21,325 nucleotides of DNA from an uncultured Bacteroides sp. (GCA_905198575.1 CAJKDC010000049.1:1-21325); one strand, 5' to 3'. Positions 8,847 through 16,254 are shown, numbered from the stretch's first letter. A program made the numbers and translations. The notes: generated by a model from the letters alone, not told the origin.

Positions 8847-9210
8847 ATTAGTAAGTCTGCGCAATAAATGTTTAGCTTTATCTAATGTAAAACAACGGTT
8901 TATGATTACTTCAACTATGACATTGGAAGAAATTGCCAAAGAACTTTTGGCAGACTTCCGTGAGGTGCATGATAGATGGAACAGGTTTGAAAACAAATTT
9001 AAGCGTATGTGTTTGAACCAACCCAAATATCCGTGGGTTTGGGATACTGCTATAAAGACAAAAAGATATAATGAATGGAATGTTTTATTCAGTGCATGGT
9101 CGAAAAAGGAAACAAAAATGGTTGATCCGGCCTTTTTTATAGTGTTTGCCATACCAGTCAGTGAACGCTTAATAATGGTCCGTGAATTATGTTCAATGGC
9201 TGTTCACTGA
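8797..9210 (+). CDS. unknown protein, last gene of the left island
   Basis: The open frame runs from ATG 8767 to TGA 9210. I chose ATG 8797 (137 residues, 50-bp overlap with the previous gene). ATG 8902 or 8917 (MTLEEIAKELLADF...) are equally possible because no good ribosome binding site decides it. The body has a helical, charged N-terminal part and then a conserved-looking segment PKYPWVWDTAIKTKRYNEWN...FSAWSKKE followed by FFIVFAIP. I recall similar proteins of unknown function in Bacteroidales mobile or defence regions. The end at ...RELCSMAVH feels abrupt, so C-terminal truncation at the island boundary is possible. It converges on the GIY-YIG gene with 16 bp between the stops and no terminator hairpin that I can see. 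Confidence 0.6.
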   Translation: MRFIINLENVKLEWINELVSLRNKCLALSNVKQRFMITSTMTLEEIAKELLADFREVHDRWNRFENKFKRMCLNQPKYPWVWDTAIKTKRYNEWNVLFSAWSKKETKMVDPAFFIVFAIPVSERLIMVRELCSMAVH

Positions 9211-9226
9211 TTGGTTCTGCTATAGA

Positions 9227-9724
9227 TTATTCCCTTAAATTGGCAAATGGTAATCTCCCGTCATGTGTTTCTTTGAACTCTGTTATTAGGCGGAATTCTT
9301 CATCCCGGGGTAGAGTATCGGCCGTTGTTTCCTTCCAGCAGAAATTTAGTTCGGCAGAATCTTTCAGTTGCCAGATGTATCTGCCTCCCCAATGACCTAT
9401 TTTTTTACCATTACCGAAATAAAGATATTGTTTTATTCTTTTCTTTAGTTTGTTTTTTGAGTTTCCTCCACCGGCTTTGCCAATATAGAGTATTTCTGTA
9501 TCGTCAACCCATTTGTCTTTGAGTGTGTCTAAATCGACATTTGGATTCCGTTCCTTGAAGTGTCCACCTGTCCCGTTTTCAAGAAAGACAGGTTTGCTAG
9601 TGTTGTTTCTTACTACGGCGTAAACTCCGTTGGCTTCAGGTATTACCTGAATGTTTGATAATAATTCTTTTACTGGAATGAATCCTTTGAAACCGAGATT
9701 CTCTAAATCTTTTTTCGTATTCAT
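9227..9724 (-). CDS. GIY-YIG nuclease-like protein
   Basis: A 165-residue protein with the GIY-YIG nuclease fold signature. GVY (33-35) and LYIGKAG (79-85) form the paired tyrosine motifs, LKKRIKQY supplies the catalytic Arg (about 96), DEEFRLITEF supplies a Glu (142/143), and PFANL supplies the conserved late Asn (162). All usual catalytic positions appear present, so it is probably an active metal-dependent DNA nuclease. The start codon overlaps the upstream gene's stop in an ATGA arrangement, so it is the last gene of the WYL regulator operon. The family is associated with homing, repair and restriction; a defence or toxic-effector role is inferred from the regulator context only. Confidence 0.75.
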   Translation of the reverse strand: MNTKKDLENLGFKGFIPVKELLSNIQVIPEANGVYAVVRNNTSKPVFLENGTGGHFKERNPNVDLDTLKDKWVDDTEILYIGKAGGGNSKNKLKKRIKQYLYFGNGKKIGHWGGRYIWQLKDSAELNFCWKETTADTLPRDEEFRLITEFKETHDGRLPFANLRE

Positions 9725-10041
9725 GGTTGTCTGTTATTATAAAAATGTTCTTCTATGTATTTTATTGCATACCTTGCATTATCTTTTTCTACCTTTGTGG
9801 CATATGGATTGTTTAAAGTGTTTATCAGCGTGATGCGCATGCTTTCTATCTCATGAGGAGTTTTTCCTTTAAACTCGCTTTCAAGCAGCTGATTTACTTC
9901 TTTCAACCTTTTTTCTCTTTTTATCGCTAAGTAGATAAGGTAGGGGATAAGTACCAATAGCAGCCATGGAAATATACTTCCTATTATTAGGATGATTATA
10001 ATCATCAGTATTATTCCGAGTAATGATTGAATATTTTCCAT
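9721..10041 (-). CDS. small membrane protein, unknown
   Basis: A 106-residue protein. Residues 6-45 are very hydrophobic (two closely spaced membrane segments around GSIFPW), followed by a charged helical tail of about 60 residues (KREKRLKEVNQLLESEF...). It is probably an inner-membrane protein with a cytoplasmic tail. It sits 1 bp after the WYL regulator gene and overlaps the GIY-YIG start by 4 bp, so all three are co-translated. The arrangement allows a membrane-plus-nuclease module under WYL control, but no family is recognised. Confidence 0.75.
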   Translation of the reverse strand: MENIQSLLGIILMIIIILIIGSIFPWLLLVLIPYLIYLAIKREKRLKEVNQLLESEFKGKTPHEIESMRITLINTLNNPYATKVEKDNARYAIKYIEEHFYNNRQP

Positions 10042-10042
10042 A

Positions 10043-10945
10043 TTATGAATTTCGTTTTAATGCTTCTGTGTATATATTTTTTATACGGAGTCGTAATGTT
10101 TCCGGTTTTATAACTTTAAGGGAATTGCTTCTGGATAGAAGTTCCATGACGAAGTCGTTTGTTACTTTCAGCTTGAGTCCGATTCTTATTGTATTTTCAT
10201 CTTCATAAATGATCGTTTGTGAGCGATGAAGGGGCAATGTCTTGAGGAAGGCTCCATCCAGTGCACTGTATTCCAATTCTATGTCTTCTACTGGTACATC
10301 CGTCTGACTCCATATTCCATAGCAGTCTTTAAATAATTCATCAGCTTTGATTTCTTTTCTTTTAAATTTATTGTTTCTTTTAAGCACGAGGTTTTGAATT
10401 CTTTCTACTCCAAATGATTTCAGAATATCTCCGTCATAACCAATGACATACCATCTTTGATTTGATTCTTTCAGAAAATATGGTTTCAGACATTTATGAG
10501 TAACTTTGTTGTTATGTCTTACAAGTGTATAGTCGAATTCAATGTGAATAGCCTCTTTGGTGGCATAAATTAATTCTGGCAAGAATTTATTGCCTAAAGG
10601 TCTGTGATGCTCAGGAAGGATATATTTGTCGTTTCCTGTATCGGCATTGAAAGCGCAAAGCATATCGAAGTCATTAAGAAGTGTATCGTAATAACTGTAA
10701 GGATCGGTATATTCTTCGCTGATGTAATGTCCGACTCCTTTTTTATGTGCAATCTCTATGCCGAAAGTATCCTTTATCAATATGAAATCACGCTGGAGGG
10801 TTCTTTGTGAAATATCGTCGTATTCACCACGGATTCTCATTTCATGATTCACAAAGTCCAGGAGTTTATCGGATGTTACAAACCCGTTTCTTTTGAGTTT
10901 TCTCGTTATAAGCAATAGTCTTGTTATTACACTGAATTTTTTCAT
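10043..10945 (-). CDS. WYL-domain HTH transcriptional regulator
   Basis: A 300-residue regulator. The N-terminal winged helix-turn-helix (about 1-75, MKKFSVITRLLLITRKL...ISQRTLQRDFILI) is followed by a WYL domain (about 140-215) with IEFDYTLVR and QRWYVIGYDG, then a C-terminal beta-rich extension. WYL proteins bind nucleotide-like or nucleic-acid ligands and often repress phage-defence operons (BrxR and CapW are the best-known examples). The start is ATG 10945; a TTG at 10990 is in frame but would overlap the promoter. It is the first gene of the three-gene minus-strand operon, and a TGTCG inverted repeat by its -7 element suggests autoregulation. Confidence 0.85.
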   Translation of the reverse strand: MKKFSVITRLLLITRKLKRNGFVTSDKLLDFVNHEMRIRGEYDDISQRTLQRDFILIKDTFGIEIAHKKGVGHYISEEYTDPYSYYDTLLNDFDMLCAFNADTGNDKYILPEHHRPLGNKFLPELIYATKEAIHIEFDYTLVRHNNKVTHKCLKPYFLKESNQRWYVIGYDGDILKSFGVERIQNLVLKRNNKFKRKEIKADELFKDCYGIWSQTDVPVEDIELEYSALDGAFLKTLPLHRSQTIIYEDENTIRIGLKLKVTNDFVMELLSRSNSLKVIKPETLRLRIKNIYTEALKRNS

Positions 10946-10965
10946 GTTTTCTGTTTGATTTTTTG

Positions 10966-10973
10966 CAAATATA
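10966..10973 (-). promoter_or_regulatory. -7 promoter element of the WYL operon
   Basis: Reads TATATTTG on the minus strand, a perfect match to the Bacteroidetes TAnnTTTG -7 box, about 20 bp before the WYL start codon. No clean TTTG -33 element is seen at the usual spacing. Confidence 0.6.
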
Positions 10974-10999
10974 TGTCGTAATGGCGACAAAACGTGTCG
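10974..10999. promoter_or_regulatory. candidate WYL-regulator operator
   Basis: An inverted repeat TGTCG-TAATGG-CGACA at 10974-10989 abuts the -7 box. A further TGTCG half-site follows at 10995-10999, 21 bp (two helical turns) from the first. The position between the -7 and -33 regions would allow repression by the WYL protein. Operator identity is inferred from position and symmetry. Confidence 0.55.
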
Positions 11000-11021
11000 T
11001 TTATACTGGTTTATTTATAAA

Positions 11022-11272
11022 ACTGAAATATTTGGGTTCTCTCAACAAAGAATGACAGAACTGTTTGAGGTTACTGTATCTAATATTATTTATCATCTGC
11101 AACAGAAAGATGAAGTGGAGAAATCCATTTGTCCGACGCGACTAAAAAAATACTACCTTCGGACAAATGGTTCGGAGAAGTAGTGATGTATAACCTTGAT
11201 GTCGTTATAGCGGTAGGTTATCGTGTTAATGGTTACGAGGTAACACCGTTTTGCATATGGCAATATTTATGA
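11022..11272 (+). pseudogene. RhuM-family remnant
   Basis: Two pieces of a RhuM-like protein in different frames. The first, from about 11022, reads GFSQQRMTELFEVTVSNI..., the helix-turn-helix part of the family, and stops at 11181. The second, from 11186, reads MYNLDVVIAVGYRVNG...PFCIWQYL, the conserved NLD...VGYRVN segment, and stops at 11272. Intact RhuM proteins are about 300 residues, and most of the C-terminal part is absent. No start codon and promoter pair precedes it. RhuM genes commonly travel with mobile and defence islands, so this looks like the decayed end of such an island. Confidence 0.7.
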
Positions 11273-11605
11273 AAAGTACAAATTTTACTTGTGGGTTCGG
11301 ATTAGAAATTTTATCTTCACAAAATAATACGTCAGCATCCAACCGACAAATGGGAATTGATGTCGATGTTGTCATAAAAAGCGATTGTGTTATGAGAAGA
11401 TATGAAAATCTGCAAATACGGAGATGAGCAGGTGATTCGTAAGTCTTTAGATGTACTGGCCGACAAGACAACTGGTGTGGAGGCGTATCGTAACGCATTT
11501 GAGACGCTAGGAGTAGAACTGGGACACGTATTGGCTTTGAAAGTGGGTGATTTGCCTGCTGAGGAAATAATGTTGGTAAATCAACAAATGCGCATAAAAG
11601 CGTAA
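11269..11605 (+). pseudogene. split ORF of unknown function, probably decayed
   Basis: Two ORFs appear to be parts of one protein. Frame A from ATG 11269 reads ...MGIDVDVVIKSDCVMRRYENLQIRR and stops at about 11412. Frame B from ATG 11402 reads MKICKYGDEQVIRKSLDVLADK... and ends at 11605. At the overlap both frames give a similar step (ENLQIRR / KICKYGDE), as expected for a single-base frameshift. The frame B part (67 residues) may still be translated alone. I recognise no domain. It is followed directly by a strong terminator hairpin, which supports a real gene having ended here. Confidence 0.45.
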
Positions 11606-11639
11606 CGGATAAGTACAGCGTGTAGCATCCGTTACGCTT
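11598..11639. terminator. bidirectional terminator hairpin
   Basis: A perfect 13-bp inverted repeat AAGCGTAACGGAT (11598-11610) / ATCCGTTACGCTT (11627-11639) with a 16-nt loop. It lies between the + strand split ORF and the minus-strand outer-membrane gene and can serve both. Confidence 0.75.
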
Positions 11640-11658
11640 AATTCGTCAGGAAATTCTG

Positions 11659-12344
11659 TTACAAATGAAATTTATACCCTAGGGTCAGTGACAGCGTATG
11701 ATAGTTGGCTGTAATGACATCATTGCTGCTGCCTTCCTTGCCGAGAGACAAGTCATATTGCAGTTTAAACACCCAATTATTGCTTTCTATACCGATGTTG
11801 GAGGTTATGCCCCAGTCAAAATTATTGGCCTTTTCGTATAGAAACAAGTTTGAATTGCCAAACTGGTCGGTACCTGCCATATACCCGTCGTAATACTGAT
11901 GCATTTCATCCGGATAAGAATTATTCATATAATAAGGGTCGCTGTCGAATTTATTCTTTAAGCAGACACCTACGTATGGTCCTACACCCCAGAAAAGCTT
12001 CTGTTTTTGTCAATCGACCATTTGAATTTGGCAAGTACAGGCATTTGCAGGAAATGTCTGGTTTGAGAAACGTGTTCGGTCCAGGTGCTGTACTCATTAC
12101 TGTACGTTCCGCCATTATTGATGGTATACCCCCTGAATGTATAGAACAGCCCCGATTCTATGGCAAAATGCTTGTTCAGGTTGAAGTCTGCCGAAACTCC
12201 GATTTTGGCTGCCGGACGCCATCCCTGACCCCATCCGTGACGTTGTACAGCCGAGATGCCTGCTTCTGGAGAAAGTGTAATGTCTTGTGCATTCAATGCA
12301 CATGCGCTCATTAAAAGAGCACTGATAACAGTAAGTTTTTTCAT
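11659..12344 (-). pseudogene. outer-membrane beta-barrel (porin-like) protein, frameshifted
   Basis: The first part (from ATG 12344) has a clear signal peptide (MKKLTVISALLMSACALNAQ) and beta-strand pattern (FAIESGLFYTFRGYT, HFLQMPVLAKFKW), ending at a stop near 11982 after ...SIDKNRSFSGV. The expected continuation is in another frame (KLFWGVGPYVGV...), running through MNNSYPDEMHQYYDGY and FDWGITSNIGIE to a C-terminal GYKFHL, which ends in alternating hydrophobics as in outer-membrane barrels. A lost base in the T-run at 12004-12008 (A-run on the coding strand) explains the break. Restored, it would be about 228 residues, the normal size of an OmpW/PorT-like small barrel. It faces away from the LacI gene. 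Confidence 0.8.
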
Positions 12345-12395
12345 GATTAGAAAAATAATGTTGTTGATATTTTAGATTGAAATGAATGATGGGTG

Positions 12396-12403
12396 CAAAT
12401 GTA
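12396..12403 (-). promoter_or_regulatory. -7 promoter element of the outer-membrane gene
   Basis: TACATTTG on the minus strand, matching TAnnTTTG, about 52 bp before the start codon. A good -33 box is not evident. Confidence 0.45.
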
Positions 12404-12656
12404 TTTTATTATTTTGAAGAAAAAATATTCTATGCCAAAAGCTAACATTAATTGCCCTTTGTTGCACTTCATTACACATGTGTAAAAATAATTTATATTT
12501 ACAAAGATTTTATTTATTTGATATGAATCTGCACGTTTGAGTTAAATGCTTGGAAAATGTTGCGGTATGACTCTCGCTGTTGCCTTTTTCCGCCTGCAAT
12601 TGCAGATTATAAATGATATGTTCTGATTGGGTTCGTTGCTTTCCCGTATTTTATGC

Positions 12657-12664
12657 TATATTTG
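12657..12664 (+). promoter_or_regulatory. -7 promoter element of the LacI regulator
   Basis: TATATTTG, a perfect TAnnTTTG match. A GTTG-like -33 element at about 12635-12638 lies 18 bp upstream. The start codon follows 25 bp later. Confidence 0.6.
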
Positions 12665-12689
12665 TGTTTGAAGAAGGATTGTAATTGAT

Positions 12690-13691
12690 ATGAAGAAAGA
12701 AGTAACCATAAAAGATATTGCTCAGAAACTGGGAATACACCATGCCACCGTGTCGCGTGCATTGCAGGGAAGCGAAAAAATAAGTGAGAAAACGAGAAAT
12801 CTTATTTTGCAGGAAGCGAAAAATATGGGTTATACTCCCAATATACTGGCACAGAATTTCCGGAACAGGAAGACAAAAATACTTTCGTTCATTATTCCTG
12901 ACCTGAAACATCATTTTTTCTCCAGACTCATTGCTATGATTACGGAAATGGCTAGAGAGAAGGGATTCATGGTTATGATTTTTCAATCGAACGATGACCC
13001 AGGGGTGGAGAAGGACATTATTAATTCTCTGATAAGCTTACGGGTAGCGGGGGTGGCAGCTTCGGTAGGTTTGCGGACTTCCTCAACCGAACATTTCGAG
13101 AGGCTGAACGACGAGAATATTCCTTTGGTCTATTTTGATCGTGTTCCTAAGGAAACCATAAATTCTACGATTGTTCTGGACAACGGGAAAGCGATGAATC
13201 AGGTTGTCGAGATGCTTGTGAGAAAAGGTAAATCCAGAATAGCCTATATATCTTATGACGGCTATACCAGAATTTTCGAGGACCGGCTGGCCTGTTACTA
13301 TCAATCAATCCGTGAAGCGGGACTTGCTTATTCCAGATGTGTCGCGGCGGAACAGATATTTATCGCAGACGGATATAAGGCGGCTTCATTATTGCTGAAT
13401 ACTCCTGAAAAGCCGGATGCAATTATCTGCATTAACGACGAAATAGCTATTGGAGTGATTAAATATCTGAAGGAGCATGGTGTGGGTATTCCGGAAGAGG
13501 TGGCGGTAGTAGGGTTCGATGACAATCCGATGGGACTGGTGTGCGAACCGGAACTGACTACTTTCTCGCCGGCTATTCATCTTTTGTCAGAATCGTTGCT
13601 GAATCTGCTTTTACGTGAAATCCAATCCGGAGAGAATATAAAAGAGGATATAAAACTTCCGATGGACTGGCTGGAAAGGGGGAGTGCGTGA
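12690..13691 (+). CDS. LacI-family transcriptional regulator
   Basis: A 333-residue regulator with an N-terminal LacI HTH (about 5-24, VTIKDIAQKLGIHHATVSRAL), hinge helix (about 48-58) and periplasmic-binding-protein-like sensor domain (61-333). The sensor domain shows YFDRVPKE, ICINDEIAIGVIKYL and VVGFDDNPMG, typical of the PurR/LacI sugar-sensing fold. It should bind a palindromic operator and respond to a small sugar ligand. It converges on the GH29 fucosidase gene with a shared terminator between them, and a perfect palindrome sits on the fucosidase promoter. The fucosidase gene is therefore the likely target and fucose or a fucoside a plausible inducer, which is inference from proximity. 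Confidence 0.9.
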   Translation: MKKEVTIKDIAQKLGIHHATVSRALQGSEKISEKTRNLILQEAKNMGYTPNILAQNFRNRKTKILSFIIPDLKHHFFSRLIAMITEMAREKGFMVMIFQSNDDPGVEKDIINSLISLRVAGVAASVGLRTSSTEHFERLNDENIPLVYFDRVPKETINSTIVLDNGKAMNQVVEMLVRKGKSRIAYISYDGYTRIFEDRLACYYQSIREAGLAYSRCVAAEQIFIADGYKAASLLLNTPEKPDAIICINDEIAIGVIKYLKEHGVGIPEEVAVVGFDDNPMGLVCEPELTTFSPAIHLLSESLLNLLLREIQSGENIKEDIKLPMDWLERGSA

Positions 13692-13718
13692 TTCCTTTCT
13701 TCCGGTAAGCGCAAAAAT

Positions 13719-13762
13719 AAAATCCCCCGTAACATGGCAGAATTGCCTGTACGAGGGATTTT
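13719..13762. terminator. bidirectional terminator between LacI and fucosidase genes
   Basis: Arms AAAATCCCCCGTA (13719-13731) and TACGAGGGATTTT (13750-13762) pair over 13 bp with one mismatch and an 18-nt loop. The T-run ends on one strand and the A-run on the other suit termination in both directions. Confidence 0.75.
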
Positions 13763-13778
13763 CTATAGTTTTATGAGA

Positions 13779-15536
13779 TTACAGACTCCATTTTCCATCC
13801 AGCTCGATTACGGTAGCCGGTTCGTTGAAAGTAACGGAGCTGACATCGACAGTACATACTTTACGGTTGGTATCCTGCGTCACTTTTACTGCTTTTTTAT
13901 TGCGGAGTGTATGTGCTTTTACTCTTTTGTTTTCAAAAGTACACGGAAGTTCTATTGTTCCGTTTGCGGGTTTACCATACATGATAAGGTATAACTTGTC
14001 ATTACCTTTACGCGTGATTCGTCCCCACTGGAATTCCTTGTCGAATGGATTGGCACGTGTGCCATAAATTGCTTCGCCGTTGGTTTTCATCCATTTACCG
14101 ATTTCTTTAAACAGCCGTACGCTTTCTTCGGGGATGGAACCGTCGCTCTTCGGACCGATATTCAGCAGGAAATTTCCTCCACGGCTGACAACATCCACTA
14201 ACTCATGAATCAGGTCTTCAGCTGTTTTCCACTGCTGGTTGTCGGCAGAATATCCCCAGGTACCGTTCAGAGTCTGGCAGGCTTCCCAGTCTCCATCAAT
14301 TCCATTGGCCGGGATATGGTGCTCGGCTGTAGAATAATCACCTTTCCAGGTTGGAGTTACCTTTATGCCACCCTCGCTCAGATGGTTGTCCGAATGGTAG
14401 AGGCGGTTATTCTGGATGGCTTTAGGATATTTGTCAAACAGAGCCTTCATCAGTCGGGTTGCTCCCCATGCATGGTCTCCCTGGAATTTAGGCTGACTGA
14501 AATCCCACCATACCAAGTCTACTTTATACTGGTCTAGCAGTTCGTTGAAAATAGTATATAAATATTCTTTATATTTTTCGTGATTGCCGAACTTCCGTTT
14601 TCCTTGTTTTTCTGCTTCATAGTTTCCTGCCGGATAGGAGATGCCTGATCCGCTAGGATCGTAGTCCGGATGGTTCCAGTCTAATAAGGACACATAATAG
14701 CCGGCTTTCATGTTGTATTTCTTGCATGCTTCGGAATATTCTTTCGCGATGTCAATTCCTTTTAGATTGACTACATTAAAGTCATATTCGGGAGTATTGA
14801 ACATATTGAATCCTTCGTGGTGTCTGCTGGTCAGTACCGTATATGTACATCCAGCCTCTTTAGCCAGTTTTACCCATTTTTCGGCCATGCCACTTTGCGG
14901 GTTAAAACTGGGAAGGGCTTCTTTTTTATAAGTATCAAAATCAGCTCCAGACTGCATCTGAATCCATTCTACACAACCCTCATATTTTTTGCCCTGGAAT
15001 TCTCCGGCAAGTCCTGAGTACAGTCCGTAATGAATAAACATACCGAATTTACCGTCTCTCCACCATTTCATTCTGGCATCACGTTCGGCCTTGCTTTCGT
15101 ATGGAGCACCCTCATTGCCTCTGCGTTCATCGTAAACCAGCTCCTGGAGGTATATGGCTTTCATAAAGCTGTTGATGGTTGTAGAAATGTTTTTAGCCTG
15201 CAATGTTCCCGACATGGACAGACGTTTTACGGCATCTTTCATTTCCAACTGTTCTTTTAATGCTGCTTCGTAGCTGTCTTTCAACTCGTTAGGGCAAGTA
15301 GGGTAAGTCAGTTGCAGTATAGTCTGTAACGAAGAATCATTTTGGCATTGTTGCTGCAGGGCCGCTAATTTTTTGTGGACCGAATCCCAGTCATCTGCCG
15401 AGCGCATCCCGTTTAGAGTCTGGGTTGCAGTGGCATAAATATTGCATAATTCTTTGAAATTGCTGGTGTTGATATCTGTTCCCCAGCAAAGACTTGAAAG
15501 TGAGAGCATAATGCCCGATAAGATTGTTTTTCTCAT
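13779..15536 (-). CDS. secreted GH29 alpha-L-fucosidase
   Basis: A 585-residue glycoside hydrolase predicted to release alpha-linked L-fucose from host glycans or other fucosides. A signal peptide (MRKTILSGIMLSLSSLCWG) indicates export to the periplasm. GH29 landmarks are GMFIHYGLYSG (about 165-175), SRHHEGF (237-243) and LVWWDF (341-346), whose Asp (about 345) fits the catalytic nucleophile. A helical N-terminal extension of about 150 residues precedes the catalytic barrel and is longer than usual; its role is unknown. ATG 15536 is chosen because the upstream in-frame start at 15548 is only a TTG. A -33/-7 promoter and a palindromic operator precede it. The family is sure; substrate linkage cannot be read from sequence. 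Confidence 0.92.
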   Translation of the reverse strand: MRKTILSGIMLSLSSLCWGTDINTSNFKELCNIYATATQTLNGMRSADDWDSVHKKLAALQQQCQNDSSLQTILQLTYPTCPNELKDSYEAALKEQLEMKDAVKRLSMSGTLQAKNISTTINSFMKAIYLQELVYDERRGNEGAPYESKAERDARMKWWRDGKFGMFIHYGLYSGLAGEFQGKKYEGCVEWIQMQSGADFDTYKKEALPSFNPQSGMAEKWVKLAKEAGCTYTVLTSRHHEGFNMFNTPEYDFNVVNLKGIDIAKEYSEACKKYNMKAGYYVSLLDWNHPDYDPSGSGISYPAGNYEAEKQGKRKFGNHEKYKEYLYTIFNELLDQYKVDLVWWDFSQPKFQGDHAWGATRLMKALFDKYPKAIQNNRLYHSDNHLSEGGIKVTPTWKGDYSTAEHHIPANGIDGDWEACQTLNGTWGYSADNQQWKTAEDLIHELVDVVSRGGNFLLNIGPKSDGSIPEESVRLFKEIGKWMKTNGEAIYGTRANPFDKEFQWGRITRKGNDKLYLIMYGKPANGTIELPCTFENKRVKAHTLRNKKAVKVTQDTNRKVCTVDVSSVTFNEPATVIELDGKWSL

Positions 15537-15598
15537 TGTGTAGTTCAATTAGTGATTAAAAGTTATAAAGATGCTTTTTTGAATTAACAACTTAGTAT

Positions 15599-15614
15599 GT
15601 GCACACGTGTGCAC
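15599..15614. promoter_or_regulatory. 16-bp perfect palindrome, candidate LacI operator
   Basis: GTGCACACGTGTGCAC, fully symmetric with a central CG as in LacI-family operators. It starts 2 bp downstream of the fucosidase -7 box on the minus strand, so it covers the transcription start. The adjacent LacI-family gene is the likely ligand-responsive binder. Confidence 0.7.
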
Positions 15615-15616
15615 TG

Positions 15617-15647
15617 CAAATGTATGCATAATTTTTATATCTGCAAA
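15617..15647 (-). promoter_or_regulatory. fucosidase promoter (-33 and -7)
   Basis: On the minus strand TTTG (15647-15644), 19 bp spacer, then TACATTTG (15624-15617). This is a full match to the Bacteroidetes TTTG-N19-TAnnTTTG promoter. Confidence 0.75.
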
Positions 15648-15685
15648 ATATTACAGCAGATAAAAGAGAATTAGCAAAATTATGC

Positions 15686-15693
15686 TATCTTTG
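15686..15693 (+). promoter_or_regulatory. -7 promoter element of the DUF2148 gene
   Basis: TATCTTTG, a TAnnTTTG match 24 bp before ATG 15718. It overlaps the upstream alternative start at 15682, which is therefore unlikely to be used. Confidence 0.55.
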
Positions 15694-15717
15694 AGAGCTG
15701 ACTTAACTGATACGATT

Positions 15718-16254
15718 ATGATAGAAAACGAAAGAGAAAGCCGTCATGAACACATATTGAATGTGGCACGGCAGATGATGACAGCCGCCCGTACGGCTCC
15801 CAAAGGGAAAGGGGTGGATATTATTGAGATTGCCATGGTGACCGACAGCAATATCCGTATCCTGTCAGAAACAATGAAGCAGATGTATGAAGACAATGGT
15901 CTGAAATTCTTTTTGCGGGATGCAGATAATATTCTCGATGCGGAATGCATCATCTTGATTGGTACGCGCGAGCTGCCGCAGGGACTGAACTGCGGGCATT
16001 GCGGTTTCCCGACGTGTGCCGACAGACTGGAAGGAGTACCTTGTGCCATCAACAGTGTAGACGTGGGAATTGCCATCGGCTCGGCTTGTGCTACGGCTGC
16101 CGACAACCGGGTGGATACACGTGTGATGTTTTCTGCCGGACTGGCTGCCCAGCAGTTGGACTGGCTGGACGGCTGCACCCAGGTATATGCCATACCGGTG
16201 AGTGCATCCTCCAAAAATCCATTTTTCGACCGTAAGCCGAAGACTACAACATAA
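15718..16254 (+). CDS. DUF2148 ferredoxin-like domain protein
   Basis: A 178-residue protein with a cysteine set LNCGHCGFPTCADR...VPC (Cys 92, 95, 100, 109; C-x2-C-x4-C-x8-C) that fits a 4Fe-4S cluster. The following IGSACATAADNRVDTRVMFSAG is typical of DUF2148. The protein probably carries electrons or senses redox state in the cytoplasm; the reaction is unknown. The start at ATG 15718 is preferred over ATG 15682 because the latter overlaps the promoter box. The 3' end overlaps the convergent HAD gene by 11 bp. Confidence 0.85.
   Translation: MIENERESRHEHILNVARQMMTAARTAPKGKGVDIIEIAMVTDSNIRILSETMKQMYEDNGLKFFLRDADNILDAECIILIGTRELPQGLNCGHCGFPTCADRLEGVPCAINSVDVGIAIGSACATAADNRVDTRVMFSAGLAAQQLDWLDGCTQVYAIPVSASSKNPFFDRKPKTTT

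Larger units (their letters stand above)
12345..12689. other. 345-bp intergenic region with divergent promoters
   Basis: An AT-rich gap between the outer-membrane gene (minus) and the LacI regulator (plus). It holds a minus-strand -7 box (12396-12403) and a plus-strand -7 box (12657-12664). I see no further gene, RNA or large repeat in it. Confidence 0.6.

Noticed and set aside
8694..9152. Minus-strand ORF of 152 codons
   Set aside because: Antisense to the two last island genes; no recognisable family and no upstream promoter.
11226..11498. Minus-strand ORF of 90 codons
   Set aside because: Overlaps RhuM and the split ORF on the opposite strand and shows no domain; the + strand fragments match a known family.
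15030..15260. Plus-strand ORFs antisense to the fucosidase gene
   Set aside because: The GH29 signatures on the minus strand fully explain the region; the + strand ORFs are shadows.
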